DNA from: Candidatus Paceibacter sp.
GTDB taxonomy: Bacteria; Patescibacteriota; Minisyncoccia; UBA6257; GWB1-50-10
Direction of reading: 5' to 3'
Length of the DNA: 18,187 bases
NCBI GenBank assembly: GCA_020724685.1
Contig: DYGP01000001.1
Location: forward strand, 2,722 to 20,908
The number at the start of each line of letters is the position of its first letter. The first letter of the stretch is position 1. Positions 6,337-13,037 of the stretch are shown piece after piece. The notes beneath the pieces were generated by a model. That model did no database searches. It saw nothing but the letters and a program-made list of their open reading frames with translations, and was not told the DNA's origin. The translations under genes and the position numbers were made by a program.

Positions 6337-7467
6337 TTAGTATCCGAGTCTCTTCGCCGCCTCATTCGAACCGTCGATGTTTGTTCCGATGAGAAGATAT
6401 CGGTCGAACCATGTGTAGCTGAGCGTAGCGCCGTTATTCGAAAAATCGACAAGAGACGTAGGTTTCCCCGCAACCGTTCCGTCCTTCCACGGTCCCTGCG
6501 TTCCGGGATCGACGAGGAAGATATTTTTGAGGTTCGGGCTTTGTTGGAGTGTTGCCATCGAATCCTGGACGGGTCCCGCTTCCACGCCATCTCTCAGTTT
6601 TGCAATGAGACCGAGCCACGTCCCTTCCGTGTTTGTGTAGGAGAAGAAGGTTCCGTCATTCTGGAATTTTTCGATCATATCCGGCGTGAAGAAGGAGGGA
6701 AAGAATCTCGATGCCACATATCCGAAAGAGACGGGCTTGTTTTCCCCTGTTTTAAAGACGATTTCCTTGAAGACGGGGATTGATGTCGTCATGAATTCAA
6801 TTCCGTTTTTCATATCTTCGAGGGAGAAAGAGGAAAGTTTCGCGTCGAAAACGAGATCGGCGGGGTTTTTGAGGAGCGACGCGTGCACTTCAAGGGTTTG
6901 TCCGGAGGGAAGAGGGGTTGTCTGGTTTTCGGTTTCGGGATTCGCGTTCTCGCCGGCGTTATCTCCCGAAGAACCTTCTTCCAAAGAAAGCGAAGGCGCT
7001 TCATTTTCCGTAACCGGAATGCCGGTTTCGTTTTCCATAGGTTCGGATGCGGATTTATCCCCTGTAATCATCGGAAGAACAAAAAAGTAGAGGATTGCGG
7101 CAATGCCGATGACGAGAATAATCCCAAGTATCCAGCCAAAGAGCGCCTTTCCGCCCTTTTTTGGTTTCGTAGGCGGCGTATTTTCGGGAAAGACGGCCTC
7201 TGACGCTTTCGGAACGCCAGGAGGGATTGTTGCTGTCGCTTGTTGCTTCGCTCCGGGGGCCTCTCCGCCTTGCGGTTGTGATCCGGGAGTATAGGGCCGC
7301 GGACTCACTCCGCCGGTTTCCTGAAGAGAAGCGATGTCGGAAGCCATGGTGCGCATGTCGACTTTTTCCATAGGTCGTTTTGCGAGAGGTACTTCGCCCT
7401 CGCCGTCCCCGATTTTGGGGACATTCTGAGTGTTTCCCCCGGGGAACATTTTGTTTTCTTCATTCAT
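6337..7467 (-). CDS. Single-pass membrane orphan protein with proline-rich cytoplasmic tail
   Basis: This 376-residue protein has three parts: a Pro/Gly/Gln-rich N-terminal region (about 1-105) containing DMRTMASDIASLQETGG at 37-53, one strong TM helix at about 108-134, and an extracytoplasmic domain (about 185-376) after an acidic Asn/Glu-rich linker (138-188). The N-in topology is inferred from KPKKGGK just before the helix. The R-T-M-x-S-D motif in the tail resembles one I have seen in other parcubacterial membrane proteins; this is recollection only. No enzyme motif is recognised. The start at 7467 is preferred to a codon six residues earlier because a perfect -10 lies just upstream, which makes the mRNA essentially leaderless. 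It heads a probable unit with the DksA-like gene and comM. Confidence 0.8.
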   Translation of the reverse strand: MNEENKMFPGGNTQNVPKIGDGEGEVPLAKRPMEKVDMRTMASDIASLQETGGVSPRPYTPGSQPQGGEAPGAKQQATATIPPGVPKASEAVFPENTPPTKPKKGGKALFGWILGIILVIGIAAILYFFVLPMITGDKSASEPMENETGIPVTENEAPSLSLEEGSSGDNAGENANPETENQTTPLPSGQTLEVHASLLKNPADLVFDAKLSSFSLEDMKNGIEFMTTSIPVFKEIVFKTGENKPVSFGYVASRFFPSFFTPDMIEKFQNDGTFFSYTNTEGTWLGLIAKLRDGVEAGPVQDSMATLQQSPNLKNIFLVDPGTQGPWKDGTVAGKPTSLVDFSNNGATLSYTWFDRYLLIGTNIDGSNEAAKRLGY

Positions 7468-7474
7468 TGCGATT

Positions 7475-7480
7475 ATTATA
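7475..7480 (-). promoter_or_regulatory. -10 element placing transcription start at the orphan membrane protein ATG
   Basis: On the minus strand a perfect TATAAT (7480 to 7475) ends only 7 nt before the ATG at 7467. Initiation about 7 nt downstream would fall at or next to the A of the ATG. The best -35 at a 17-bp spacing is TTACCT, a weak match. No Shine-Dalgarno is present, in line with a leaderless message. Confidence 0.55.
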
Positions 7481-7599
7481 CACACTTTTCTCCGTGAAGG
7501 TAAGTCTCATGAAGGCCGAAAATCTTGAAAGATAGGAGCCTTGATCCGGTTAGTGTCGGGATTTTATGCGGGAACAGGAGGTTGGTCTGGTGGTAAGGC

Positions 7600-7627
7600 A
7601 AAAGAAACCCCGGATTTTCTCCGGGGT
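7600..7627 (-). terminator. Rho-independent terminator downstream of pnp
   Basis: On the minus strand a perfect 8-bp stem (ACCCCGGA, 7627-7620, paired with TCCGGGGT, 7614-7607) with a 5-nt loop is followed by TTCTTTT. It begins about 35 nt after the pnp stop. The rest of the intergenic region (about 7501-7599) holds nothing I can identify. Confidence 0.85.
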
Positions 7628-7662
7628 AATTGCCGTCAACCGCCTTTTTCTTCAGGAAGAAC

Positions 7663-9708
7663 TTATGCGAGATTTTTGAGGGACAGGCCTATTTTTCCGT
7701 CTTCGGCGCGGATCACTTTGGCGATCACCTCGTCTCCGAGATGAACGACGTCCTCGACTTTTTTCACGAACCCCTCCTTAAGCTCGGACACGTGTATCAT
7801 CCCGTCGCGGTTTCCGCCAAGGTCGACGATTGCCCCGAACTCAAGGATACGGACAACCTTTCCGTTGACGATATCCCCCACTTTGAATTCGCGGGTCATC
7901 GCTTTTATCGATTCATACGCACGATCGACAAGCTCTTTCTCGACGCCGGCGACATACACCATGCCGTCTTCTTCGATGTCGATCGTTATCTTATTAAGGC
8001 TTGCCGCGATAAGGCCGTTTATGTTTTTTCCCCCGGGCCCGATAATTTCCCCGATCTTTTCTTTGGGGACTTTCAGGGTCACTATTTTCGGAGCGTGGAC
8101 CGATACGGAAGACTTCGATCCGGGGATGGTTTTTTTCATCACGTCGATCACTTGCGCGCGCGCCTGTTTCGCACGCTCAAGGGCTTCTTCGAATATTTTC
8201 GCGTCAATCCCCTTTATCTTCACGTCCATCTGTATCGCAGTGATTCCGTCAACCGTTCCGGCAACTTTGAAATCCATGTCTCCGTAATGATCCTCGGGGC
8301 CCTGAATGTCGGTGAGTATCCTGTATTCCGATCCGTCCTTGTTGAGCATGAGGCCCATCGCAATTCCTCCCACGTGTTTTGCAATGGGGACTCCTGCATC
8401 CATGAGAGAGAGACATCCGGCGCATGTCGACGCCATCGAAGAAGATCCGTTCGAAGAGAGGGTTTCCGCGACGATGCGGATCGTGTACGGAAACTCTTCT
8501 TTTTTCGGAAGCATGGCCGCGAGCGCTTTCGCCGCGAGCGCTCCGTGCCCGATTTCCCTCCTTCCCGGTCCGCGCGATCGTCCCACCTCTCCGACCGAAA
8601 AATTCGGGAAGTTGTAGTGGAGCATGAACCGCTTTCGTCCGGTTGTTTCCATAGTTTCTATGAGTTGTTCCGCAGACGGCGCGGCAAGCGTTGTCATCGC
8701 GAGAACCTGCGTATTTCCTCTTATAAAGAGTCCTGATCCGTGCGTGAGCGAAAAGAGACCCGTCTCGCCGTAGAGCGGACGTATTTCGTCGAGTGCCCGT
8801 CCGTCGACGCGCCGTCCGTGTTTGAGCGCTTCAGTATGGACGAATTCGTCGACGATTTCTTCAAACACAGGTTCGATGTTTTTTTCCTGTTCGGCGAACG
8901 CTTCCTGCGAAGATATATGTTCGAAAAGACTTTTCTTCAGGGAATCAAGGCGTTTTTCCCTGAGTGCGTTACCGAGATCATTGTCGAGAAACGCCCGTAT
9001 CTCTTTGACGAACTCCGGATCGTATTCGGGAACCGGTATGGAAGCCTTCTCTTTGCCGATCTCCGAGCGTATCTTGTTTTGAAACGCGACAAGCTCTTTC
9101 ACCTTCGCATGCGCGGATGTGAACGCCTCGAGCGCGTCCGATTCGGAAACCTCCCTTCCCTCGAACTCGATCATGTTCACGTATTTTTCCGGACCGGCTA
9201 AAAAAGATTTATAGAGAATTTCCCCGTTTTCGTCTTTTCGGATCGTTTGTATTCCCGCGACGGGACCGTCCCACGGAATATCCGATATGTGAAGCGCGGT
9301 TGATGCGGAGAGAAGTCCTATCACGTCGGGATCCCTGCTCTCATCGTACGAGAGAACCGTGACGACGACCTGAACCTCCCTTCTGAGTTTGTGATCGAAA
9401 AGCGGTCTGATGGTGCGATCAATGAGTCTCGCCGAAAGAGTCGCCTCATCCGACGGTCTTCCTTCCCGCCTGATAAAACGGCTTCCGATTATTTTCCCCG
9501 CAGCATAGAAACGCTCTTCGTAATCGACGGTGAGGGGAAAGAAGTCTCCCGGCCTGTCTTCTTTTCCCATTACCACGGTGGCGAGCACGACAGTATTTCC
9601 GTGGCGTCCGATGACGGCGGCGTTCGCCTGTCCCGCAAGTCCGGACACTTCGATGGAGATATCCTCTCCGTCAAGTTTTGTTGTGAATGTTTTTCTGTCC
9701 AGTTTCAT
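7663..9708 (-). CDS. pnp: Polyribonucleotide nucleotidyltransferase (PNPase)
   Basis: PNPase degrades RNA 3' to 5' by phosphorolysis and can add tails in reverse, acting as a trimer in mRNA decay. The 681 residues contain both RNase PH-like cores: the first at about 1-215 with FFPLTVDYEERFYAAGKI (56-73), the second at about 300-530 with GRRVDGR (298-304), RGNTQVL (330-336) and SNGSSSMAS (419-427). The catalytic acidic segment is PEDHYGDMDFKVAGT (471-485), giving the expected D473, D479 and K481. A KH domain follows with GEIIGPGGK (553-561), then a C-terminal S1 domain (about 609-679). It is slightly shorter than the 711-residue E. coli enzyme because little follows S1. The gene begins 6 nt after the NYN-domain gene in an A-rich tract with no Shine-Dalgarno, so coupling is likely, and it ends 35 nt before a terminator. 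Confidence 0.97.
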   Translation of the reverse strand: MKLDRKTFTTKLDGEDISIEVSGLAGQANAAVIGRHGNTVVLATVVMGKEDRPGDFFPLTVDYEERFYAAGKIIGSRFIRREGRPSDEATLSARLIDRTIRPLFDHKLRREVQVVVTVLSYDESRDPDVIGLLSASTALHISDIPWDGPVAGIQTIRKDENGEILYKSFLAGPEKYVNMIEFEGREVSESDALEAFTSAHAKVKELVAFQNKIRSEIGKEKASIPVPEYDPEFVKEIRAFLDNDLGNALREKRLDSLKKSLFEHISSQEAFAEQEKNIEPVFEEIVDEFVHTEALKHGRRVDGRALDEIRPLYGETGLFSLTHGSGLFIRGNTQVLAMTTLAAPSAEQLIETMETTGRKRFMLHYNFPNFSVGEVGRSRGPGRREIGHGALAAKALAAMLPKKEEFPYTIRIVAETLSSNGSSSMASTCAGCLSLMDAGVPIAKHVGGIAMGLMLNKDGSEYRILTDIQGPEDHYGDMDFKVAGTVDGITAIQMDVKIKGIDAKIFEEALERAKQARAQVIDVMKKTIPGSKSSVSVHAPKIVTLKVPKEKIGEIIGPGGKNINGLIAASLNKITIDIEEDGMVYVAGVEKELVDRAYESIKAMTREFKVGDIVNGKVVRILEFGAIVDLGGNRDGMIHVSELKEGFVKKVEDVVHLGDEVIAKVIRAEDGKIGLSLKNLA

Positions 9709-9714
9709 ATTGTA

Positions 9715-10272
9715 TTATTTTTTTTCGTTATTTTTTCTTTTTCTTTTTTTGATATGGAGGAGGATTTTCGGTATGGATTCGATCTCGGTGAAGGTGTCGG
9801 CGGCCTCCTTCAGTCTTGCCGACGTCGTGCGTGAAAAGGCGACGACTTCGACTTTTTTCCCCATACCCCACTTGAGGTATTCGACAAGAGGCACAAAATC
9901 ACCGTCTCCCGTGACGAGAATGACGGTGTCCACCGAATCGCTCATTCGTATTGCGTCGACCGCGAGACCGACATCCCAGTCCGCCTTCTTCGCCCCTCCG
10001 GGATATATCTGGATATCCTTGAGTCGGAGCTCTATTCCCGCTTTTCTGAGAGCGTCGAAGAAGGATTCCTCGCTCCTTCCTTCGTGCCCGGATTCGTGCG
10101 GAACGATTCCTTCGCTCTTCACGACGTAGGCGATGGCCCGAACCACGGAACGCCCTTTCGAGAGCGCCTTCATAAGGGTCTCGAAATTAACCCTTGCCTG
10201 AAAGAGATTTTTTGCCGAATGATAGATGTTCTGGATGTCGATGAATATTCCTACGCGGTGATCTGGATACAT
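9715..10272 (-). CDS. NYN domain protein (LabA/DUF88-like, PIN-fold putative ribonuclease)
   Basis: This 185-residue protein carries the acidic motifs of the NYN branch of the PIN-like nuclease fold: FIDIQN (10-15, with D12 and N15), DWDVGLAVDAI (98-108) and VTGDGDFVPLVEYL (120-133, with D123 and D125). NYN proteins are predicted metal-dependent RNases, and LabA-type members occur in many bacteria without a settled substrate. The extreme C-terminus is very basic (KKRKRKNNEKK, 175-185), which would suit RNA contact. Its place between rpsO and pnp suggests a role in RNA processing or decay beside PNPase; this is inference from context. A stem-loop lies between it and rpsO. No Shine-Dalgarno is seen at the ATG. 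Confidence 0.93.
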   Translation of the reverse strand: MYPDHRVGIFIDIQNIYHSAKNLFQARVNFETLMKALSKGRSVVRAIAYVVKSEGIVPHESGHEGRSEESFFDALRKAGIELRLKDIQIYPGGAKKADWDVGLAVDAIRMSDSVDTVILVTGDGDFVPLVEYLKWGMGKKVEVVAFSRTTSARLKEAADTFTEIESIPKILLHIKKRKRKNNEKK

Positions 10273-10326
10273 GATGTTTTGATTTTTCCCGACAGGAAGT
10301 CCGGGACATTTCGTTCAAATGAAATT

Positions 10327-10351
10327 TTTGCTTCCCGGTCGGGGAAGCAAA
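10327..10351 (-). terminator. Intercistronic stem-loop between rpsO and the NYN gene
   Basis: A perfect 10-bp inverted repeat (tttgcttccc, 10327-10336, with gggaagcaaa, 10342-10351) with a 5-nt loop starts 23 nt after the rpsO stop. On the minus strand the stem is followed by AATTTCATTT, a poor U-run. It is therefore more likely a partial attenuator or an mRNA-processing or stabilising hairpin than a full terminator. The E. coli rpsO-pnp junction also has a hairpin and RNase III site. Confidence 0.55.
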
Positions 10352-10374
10352 CGGTAAGGCGTTTCCTGACTGCG

Positions 10375-10641
10375 TTACGCCTCCAATTTTATTTTCTTGG
10401 AAAGCTTCAGAAATTCCTTCTCGTCGTTTTTTTCCAGATACTGGAGAAAACGACGTCTCTTTCCGACCATCATGAGAAGCCCTCTTCTGGAATGATGATC
10501 TTTCGGATTCTTTTTCAGGTGATCCGCAAGTGCCTTGATCTGGCGCGTGAGGAGGGCAATCTGAACGCTCGCCGATCCGGTGTCGCTTTCGTGGCGCTTG
10601 TAATCGCGCATGGCATTCTGTTTTTTCTGTTTTGAGAGCAT
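10375..10641 (-). CDS. rpsO: 30S ribosomal protein S15
   Basis: S15 binds 16S rRNA at the helix 20/21/22 junction early in platform assembly and forms an intersubunit bridge. The 88 residues match the family length of 88-89. The diagnostic segments are present: DYKRHESDTGSASVQIALLT (13-32, with the rRNA-contacting H and D-T-G-S), KKNPKDHHSRRGLLMMVGKR (43-62) and RRRFLQYL (62-69). The frame is open for three more codons to a TTG, but MLSKQKKQ aligns with the usual MLT/S-K-E-K start. A sigma70-type promoter places the transcription start within about 2 nt of this ATG, and no Shine-Dalgarno exists. It is the first gene of rpsO-NYN-pnp. Confidence 0.97.
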   Translation of the reverse strand: MLSKQKKQNAMRDYKRHESDTGSASVQIALLTRQIKALADHLKKNPKDHHSRRGLLMMVGKRRRFLQYLEKNDEKEFLKLSKKIKLEA

Positions 10642-10649
10642 ACACGTCA

Positions 10650-10678
10650 ATCGTACCGTAAAAGACGAAAAGAGTCAA
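10650..10678 (-). promoter_or_regulatory. Promoter of the rpsO-NYN-pnp unit
   Basis: On the minus strand TTGACT (10678 to 10673, 5/6 of consensus) and TACGAT (10655 to 10650) are 17 bp apart. The -10 ends only 8 nt before the rpsO ATG, so the predicted start point is at or within about 2 nt of the start codon. The region shared with the divergent recombinase gene (10642-10841) holds this promoter and the recombinase -10, and nothing else recognised. Confidence 0.65.
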
Positions 10679-10821
10679 TCTGGCGGGAGATGCGGGGTAA
10701 AATCCTCGTTTGTCCGTTCGCCGCGGCGGAAAAAGCGGAAGAAGACGCTTTTTGCCGGGAAAACTTTCTTGTGCGCGCCCTGTCTTTTCACCGTCTTCCG
10801 CAAAATATTGTGCGACAGATA

Positions 10822-10830
10822 TGGTACAAT
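10822..10830 (+). promoter_or_regulatory. Extended -10 promoter of the recombinase gene
   Basis: TGGTACAAT (TG, one base, then TACAAT at 10825-10830) is an extended -10 element; the -35 position at 17 bp spacing is poor, as is usual for this promoter type. Initiation near 10837 would leave about 5 nt before the ATG at 10842. It has the same form as the peptidase promoter element TGGTAGAAT at 3376-3384. Confidence 0.55.
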
Positions 10831-10841
10831 GATGACGAATT

Positions 10842-11738
10842 ATGACTGAAGTACAGACGCTCGTGGAGCAGTATCTCGATTATCTCGAAATAGAGCGGAA
10901 CAGATCAAGGAAGACACGCGAAAATTACGGGAGATATCTGGGGGCGTTTATCGAGGATCAGAAGATAAAGACGCTCGCGCACATTACCGCAGAACGCGTC
11001 CGAAATTTCCGCGTCCACCTTTCGGGGAGAGATCTGAAAAAAAATACGCAAGCGTACTACGTCATCGCAATCCGGAATTTTCTGAAATATCTCATCAAGC
11101 AGGGGTATGAGGTGCTTCCTCCCGATCGGATCGAGCTTCCGAAGACATCGCGCCGCGATATTGAGGTGCTCGAATACCGGGAACTTGAACGGCTTATTGA
11201 CGCTCCCGAAGGAGACGGACTCCGCGCGCTCCGCGACCGCGCGATTCTCGAAACGTTTTTTTCAACGGGACTCCGCCTCTCCGAGCTCTGTTCTCTCCCC
11301 CGCTACATCGATATGGAGCGCGGCGAAGTTTCGGTGCGCGGAAAGGGAGATAAGCTCCGGATCGTATTTCTCTCCGATGGCGCGCGAAAGGCGATAAAAA
11401 AATATCTTGATAAGCGGACCGATCCCGAGGAGGCGCTTTTTGTGAGTCTAAGCAAGTCGGGGACGGCGCTTGGACGCATCACTCCCCGATCGGTCGAGCG
11501 ACTTGTCGATTTTTATGCGAGAAAAGCGGGGATTCCGAAAAAAATCCATCCGCATCAGCTTCGTCATTCGTTTGCGACCGACCTTCTCGTTAACGGAGCG
11601 GACCTCCGCTCGGTACAATCGCTTCTCGGGCACGCCAACGTTTCCACGACGCAGATCTACACTCACCTCACAAATAAAGAATTGCGGGAAATACACGAGG
11701 CATTTCACGGGAAGAGGAGGGGCGGATCCGCGCGTTAG
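10842..11738 (+). CDS. Tyrosine recombinase, XerC/XerD type
   Basis: This 298-residue site-specific recombinase has the expected two-domain form: an N-terminal SAM-like, core-binding domain (about 3-87) and a C-terminal catalytic domain (about 106-290). All six active-site residues are present: R145 in TGLRLSEL, K168 in GKGDK, H238 and R241 in HPHQLRHSFAT, H264 in LLGHA, and the nucleophile Y273 in QIYTHL. Length and motif spacing match XerC/XerD, which resolve chromosome dimers at dif during division. One Xer protein probably serves as the only or main one in a reduced genome, but whether it is XerC, XerD or XerA-like cannot be told from this sequence. An element-borne integrase is less likely: no excisionase, attachment repeats or cargo are seen. 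tRNA-Leu follows 72 bp downstream with no terminator between, so read-through into the tRNA is possible. Confidence 0.93.
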   Translation: MTEVQTLVEQYLDYLEIERNRSRKTRENYGRYLGAFIEDQKIKTLAHITAERVRNFRVHLSGRDLKKNTQAYYVIAIRNFLKYLIKQGYEVLPPDRIELPKTSRRDIEVLEYRELERLIDAPEGDGLRALRDRAILETFFSTGLRLSELCSLPRYIDMERGEVSVRGKGDKLRIVFLSDGARKAIKKYLDKRTDPEEALFVSLSKSGTALGRITPRSVERLVDFYARKAGIPKKIHPHQLRHSFATDLLVNGADLRSVQSLLGHANVSTTQIYTHLTNKELREIHEAFHGKRRGGSAR

Positions 11739-11810
11739 GCGGGGAAGCCGATCGCGGTTGCGTATTTGCGGAAAAGAGGTAAGTTCAAGGGCGCGGCGGT
11801 TTCGTATTTT

Positions 11811-11892
11811 GTCGGAGTGGCGGAATTGGCAGACGCGTATGGTTTAGGGCCATATATCGAAAGATGTGAGGGTTCGAGTCCCTCCTCCGACA
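11811..11892 (+). tRNA. tRNA-Leu (anticodon UAG)
   Basis: This is a class II tRNA. The acceptor stem is GTCGGAG (11811-11817) with CTCCGAC (11885-11891), and the discriminator is A11892. The D-arm GCGGAATTGGCAGACGC is typical of tRNA-Leu. The anticodon stem is TATGG/CCATA (11838-11842, 11850-11854) around loop TTTAGGG, putting anticodon TAG at 11845-11847; it reads CUA and probably other CUN codons. There is a long variable arm with ATC-GAAA-GAT, then a T-arm with GAGGG TTCGAGT CCCTC. The 3' CCA is not encoded, so a CCA-adding enzyme is needed. No strong promoter of its own is seen in the 72 bp after the recombinase gene. Confidence 0.96.
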
Positions 11893-11901
11893 CGATGAAA
11901 A

Positions 11902-11931
11902 AACCCCGCCGGTCCATGGACCGGCGGGGTT
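11902..11931. terminator. Bidirectional terminator, perfect 30-nt palindrome
   Basis: AACCCCGCCGGTC (11902-11914) pairs perfectly with GACCGGCGGGGTT (11919-11931) around a 4-nt loop. On the minus strand the stem is directly followed by a T-run, so it is a strong rho-independent terminator for the pilin-like operon ending at 11946. On the plus strand it begins 9 nt after the tRNA; the trailing sequence is less T-rich, so it may act more as a processing or stop hairpin. Confidence 0.9.
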
Positions 11932-11945
11932 CGGTTGTCTCTTGG

Positions 11946-12266
11946 TTAGTTTGAAAGGAGCGTTTCCAGAAGCGATATAATTCCTTTTGAGAGGAATGCG
12001 ACCGCGACGGCGATAAGCGTATAAAGAAGCTGATTTTTCGCCTTCGAAACGTTCTCTTCGGATCCTCCGCTGAACATGAAATTGTATGCCGCGACGATAA
12101 CGAAAACGACGGCAAGTCCGAGCAGTCCGGAATACATCCAGTTCCCCACCTTTGCGATGAGCGATATGACGTCGTTTGCGTTCTGAAGGGTCGATGTGCT
12201 TCCCAGAGCCGTAAGCGGCGCGAAGAGAAGACCTACACCCCCGATTTTCTGCGACAATTTTTTCAT
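11946..12266 (-). CDS. TrbC/VirB2-like small membrane (pilin-type) protein, copy 4
   Basis: This 106-residue protein has a signal-like N-terminus (about 1-22), a short polar region, and two TM helices at about 39-65 and 79-101 joined by a polar loop FSGGSEENVSKAKNQ (65-79). This two-helix form with a Gly-Gly and Lys-rich turn is that of TrbC/VirB2 conjugation pilins and the related small CPR proteins annotated as pilins. It is closest to the neighbouring upstream copy, with 31 of 64 residues identical over the TM region by hand count, including NWM, KAKN and LIAVAV, so the two are tandem duplicates. The open frame extends upstream, but this ATG begins MKKLSQKIG with a proper signal sequence and lies 34 nt after the previous stop. 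It ends 15 bp before the palindromic terminator. Confidence 0.85.
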   Translation of the reverse strand: MKKLSQKIGGVGLLFAPLTALGSTSTLQNANDVISLIAKVGNWMYSGLLGLAVVFVIVAAYNFMFSGGSEENVSKAKNQLLYTLIAVAVAFLSKGIISLLETLLSN

Positions 12267-12300
12267 GGTAATGCGTCTGATTTTTCCGCCGAGAAGACGG

Positions 12301-12660
12301 TTAGGCGCTCGAGGACGTAAGACTCTGGACGAGCGCGATGAATCCTTTCGCAAGGAGACCGACCGCAACGGCGATGAGTCCGTACACGACCGAATTTTTC
12401 GCTTTTTTTACCTTCTCTTCCTCTCCTGCCGACGTGAGATAAAGGAATCCGGCGTAGATGAAGAAGATGATCGCGACGAGGATGAGTATGGTAAGCATCC
12501 AGTTCGCAACCTTCGTGAGAACGGATTCGACACCGGTGAATCCGGTGGTGCCGAGAATGGTGCTTCCCGCCTCAGGTACCTGATACGTCTGTCCAAGCGC
12601 GACGACCGGAAGAAGTACGAGGATGCCCGCCGCGGCAATCAAACCTATTTTCTTTAACAT
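12301..12660 (-). CDS. TrbC/VirB2-like small membrane (pilin-type) protein, copy 3
   Basis: The protein is 119 residues. A basic start and hydrophobic signal segment (1-22) end at ALG-Q, suggesting cleavage near 23. A short exposed region (24-50) rich in Gly and Thr follows, then TM helices at about 52-76 and 89-112. The connecting loop is TSAGEEEKVKKAKNS (76-90), the hallmark polar turn of this TrbC/VirB2-like group. If exported and polymerised as in conjugative systems it would be a surface filament or membrane-pore subunit; that role is inferred from family, not shown. It starts 37 nt after copy 2 and lacks a clear Shine-Dalgarno. Confidence 0.85.
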   Translation of the reverse strand: MLKKIGLIAAAGILVLLPVVALGQTYQVPEAGSTILGTTGFTGVESVLTKVANWMLTILILVAIIFFIYAGFLYLTSAGEEEKVKKAKNSVVYGLIAVAVGLLAKGFIALVQSLTSSSA

Positions 12661-12697
12661 TGTTTTTTTGAAATCTTCCTCGACCTTTTCAGGGCTC

Positions 12698-13030
12698 TCA
12701 TTCGGAAAGAACGCTTTGAATGACGTTCACCAAGCCCCATGCACAGAAAATTATACCATAGCCGAGAAGCGCGTACAAAATCGTTTTTTTCCCGTTTCCG
12801 AATTTCGTCGTGTCTCCTCCCGCCGTCATGATCTGGAACGCTCCCCATATGATGAAAACGATGGCGATCGGTCCTCCGACGGCGATGAGCCAGTCGAGGA
12901 TCGATTCGATAATCGTGATGACGTCGTCCGAATGGAGGGGGTTCCTGAGCGTTATGGTCTCCCCGCGCGCATTCCGCGCGAAGAGGTATCCCGGAATCGA
13001 CGAGAGAAGATATGCGGTTATTTTTTTCAT
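12698..13030 (-). CDS. TrbC/VirB2-like small membrane (pilin-type) protein, copy 2
   Basis: This 110-residue protein has a short basic N-terminus with a weak hydrophobic segment (4-17), a polar region (18-38), and TM helices at about 41-68 and 82-106. The loop between them, TAGGDTTKFGNGKKT (69-83), keeps the Gly-Gly plus Lys pattern of the neighbouring copies. The N-terminal signal is less convincing than in the other three copies, so this one may be a membrane subunit rather than an exported pilin. It starts 7 nt after copy 1 with no Shine-Dalgarno, suggesting translational coupling. Confidence 0.83.
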   Translation of the reverse strand: MKKITAYLLSSIPGYLFARNARGETITLRNPLHSDDVITIIESILDWLIAVGGPIAIVFIIWGAFQIMTAGGDTTKFGNGKKTILYALLGYGIIFCAWGLVNVIQSVLSE

Positions 13031-13037
13031 GGTTGCG

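Noticed and set aside
6324..6590. 89-codon upstream extension of the DksA-like frame
   Set aside because: It lies entirely within the 3' part of the orphan membrane protein gene, and the DksA-like fold is complete without it.
7630..8736. Long plus-strand open frame opposite pnp
   Set aside because: It is the antisense shadow of a fully conserved PNPase gene; composition is rich in His/Arg/Phe with no recognisable motif.
12745..12757. TGGTATAAT on the minus strand inside pilin-like copy 2, a possible internal promoter
   Set aside because: It encodes conserved-type TM residues (GYGII) in frame and lies over 80 nt from the next gene; likely chance, though an internal start cannot be excluded.
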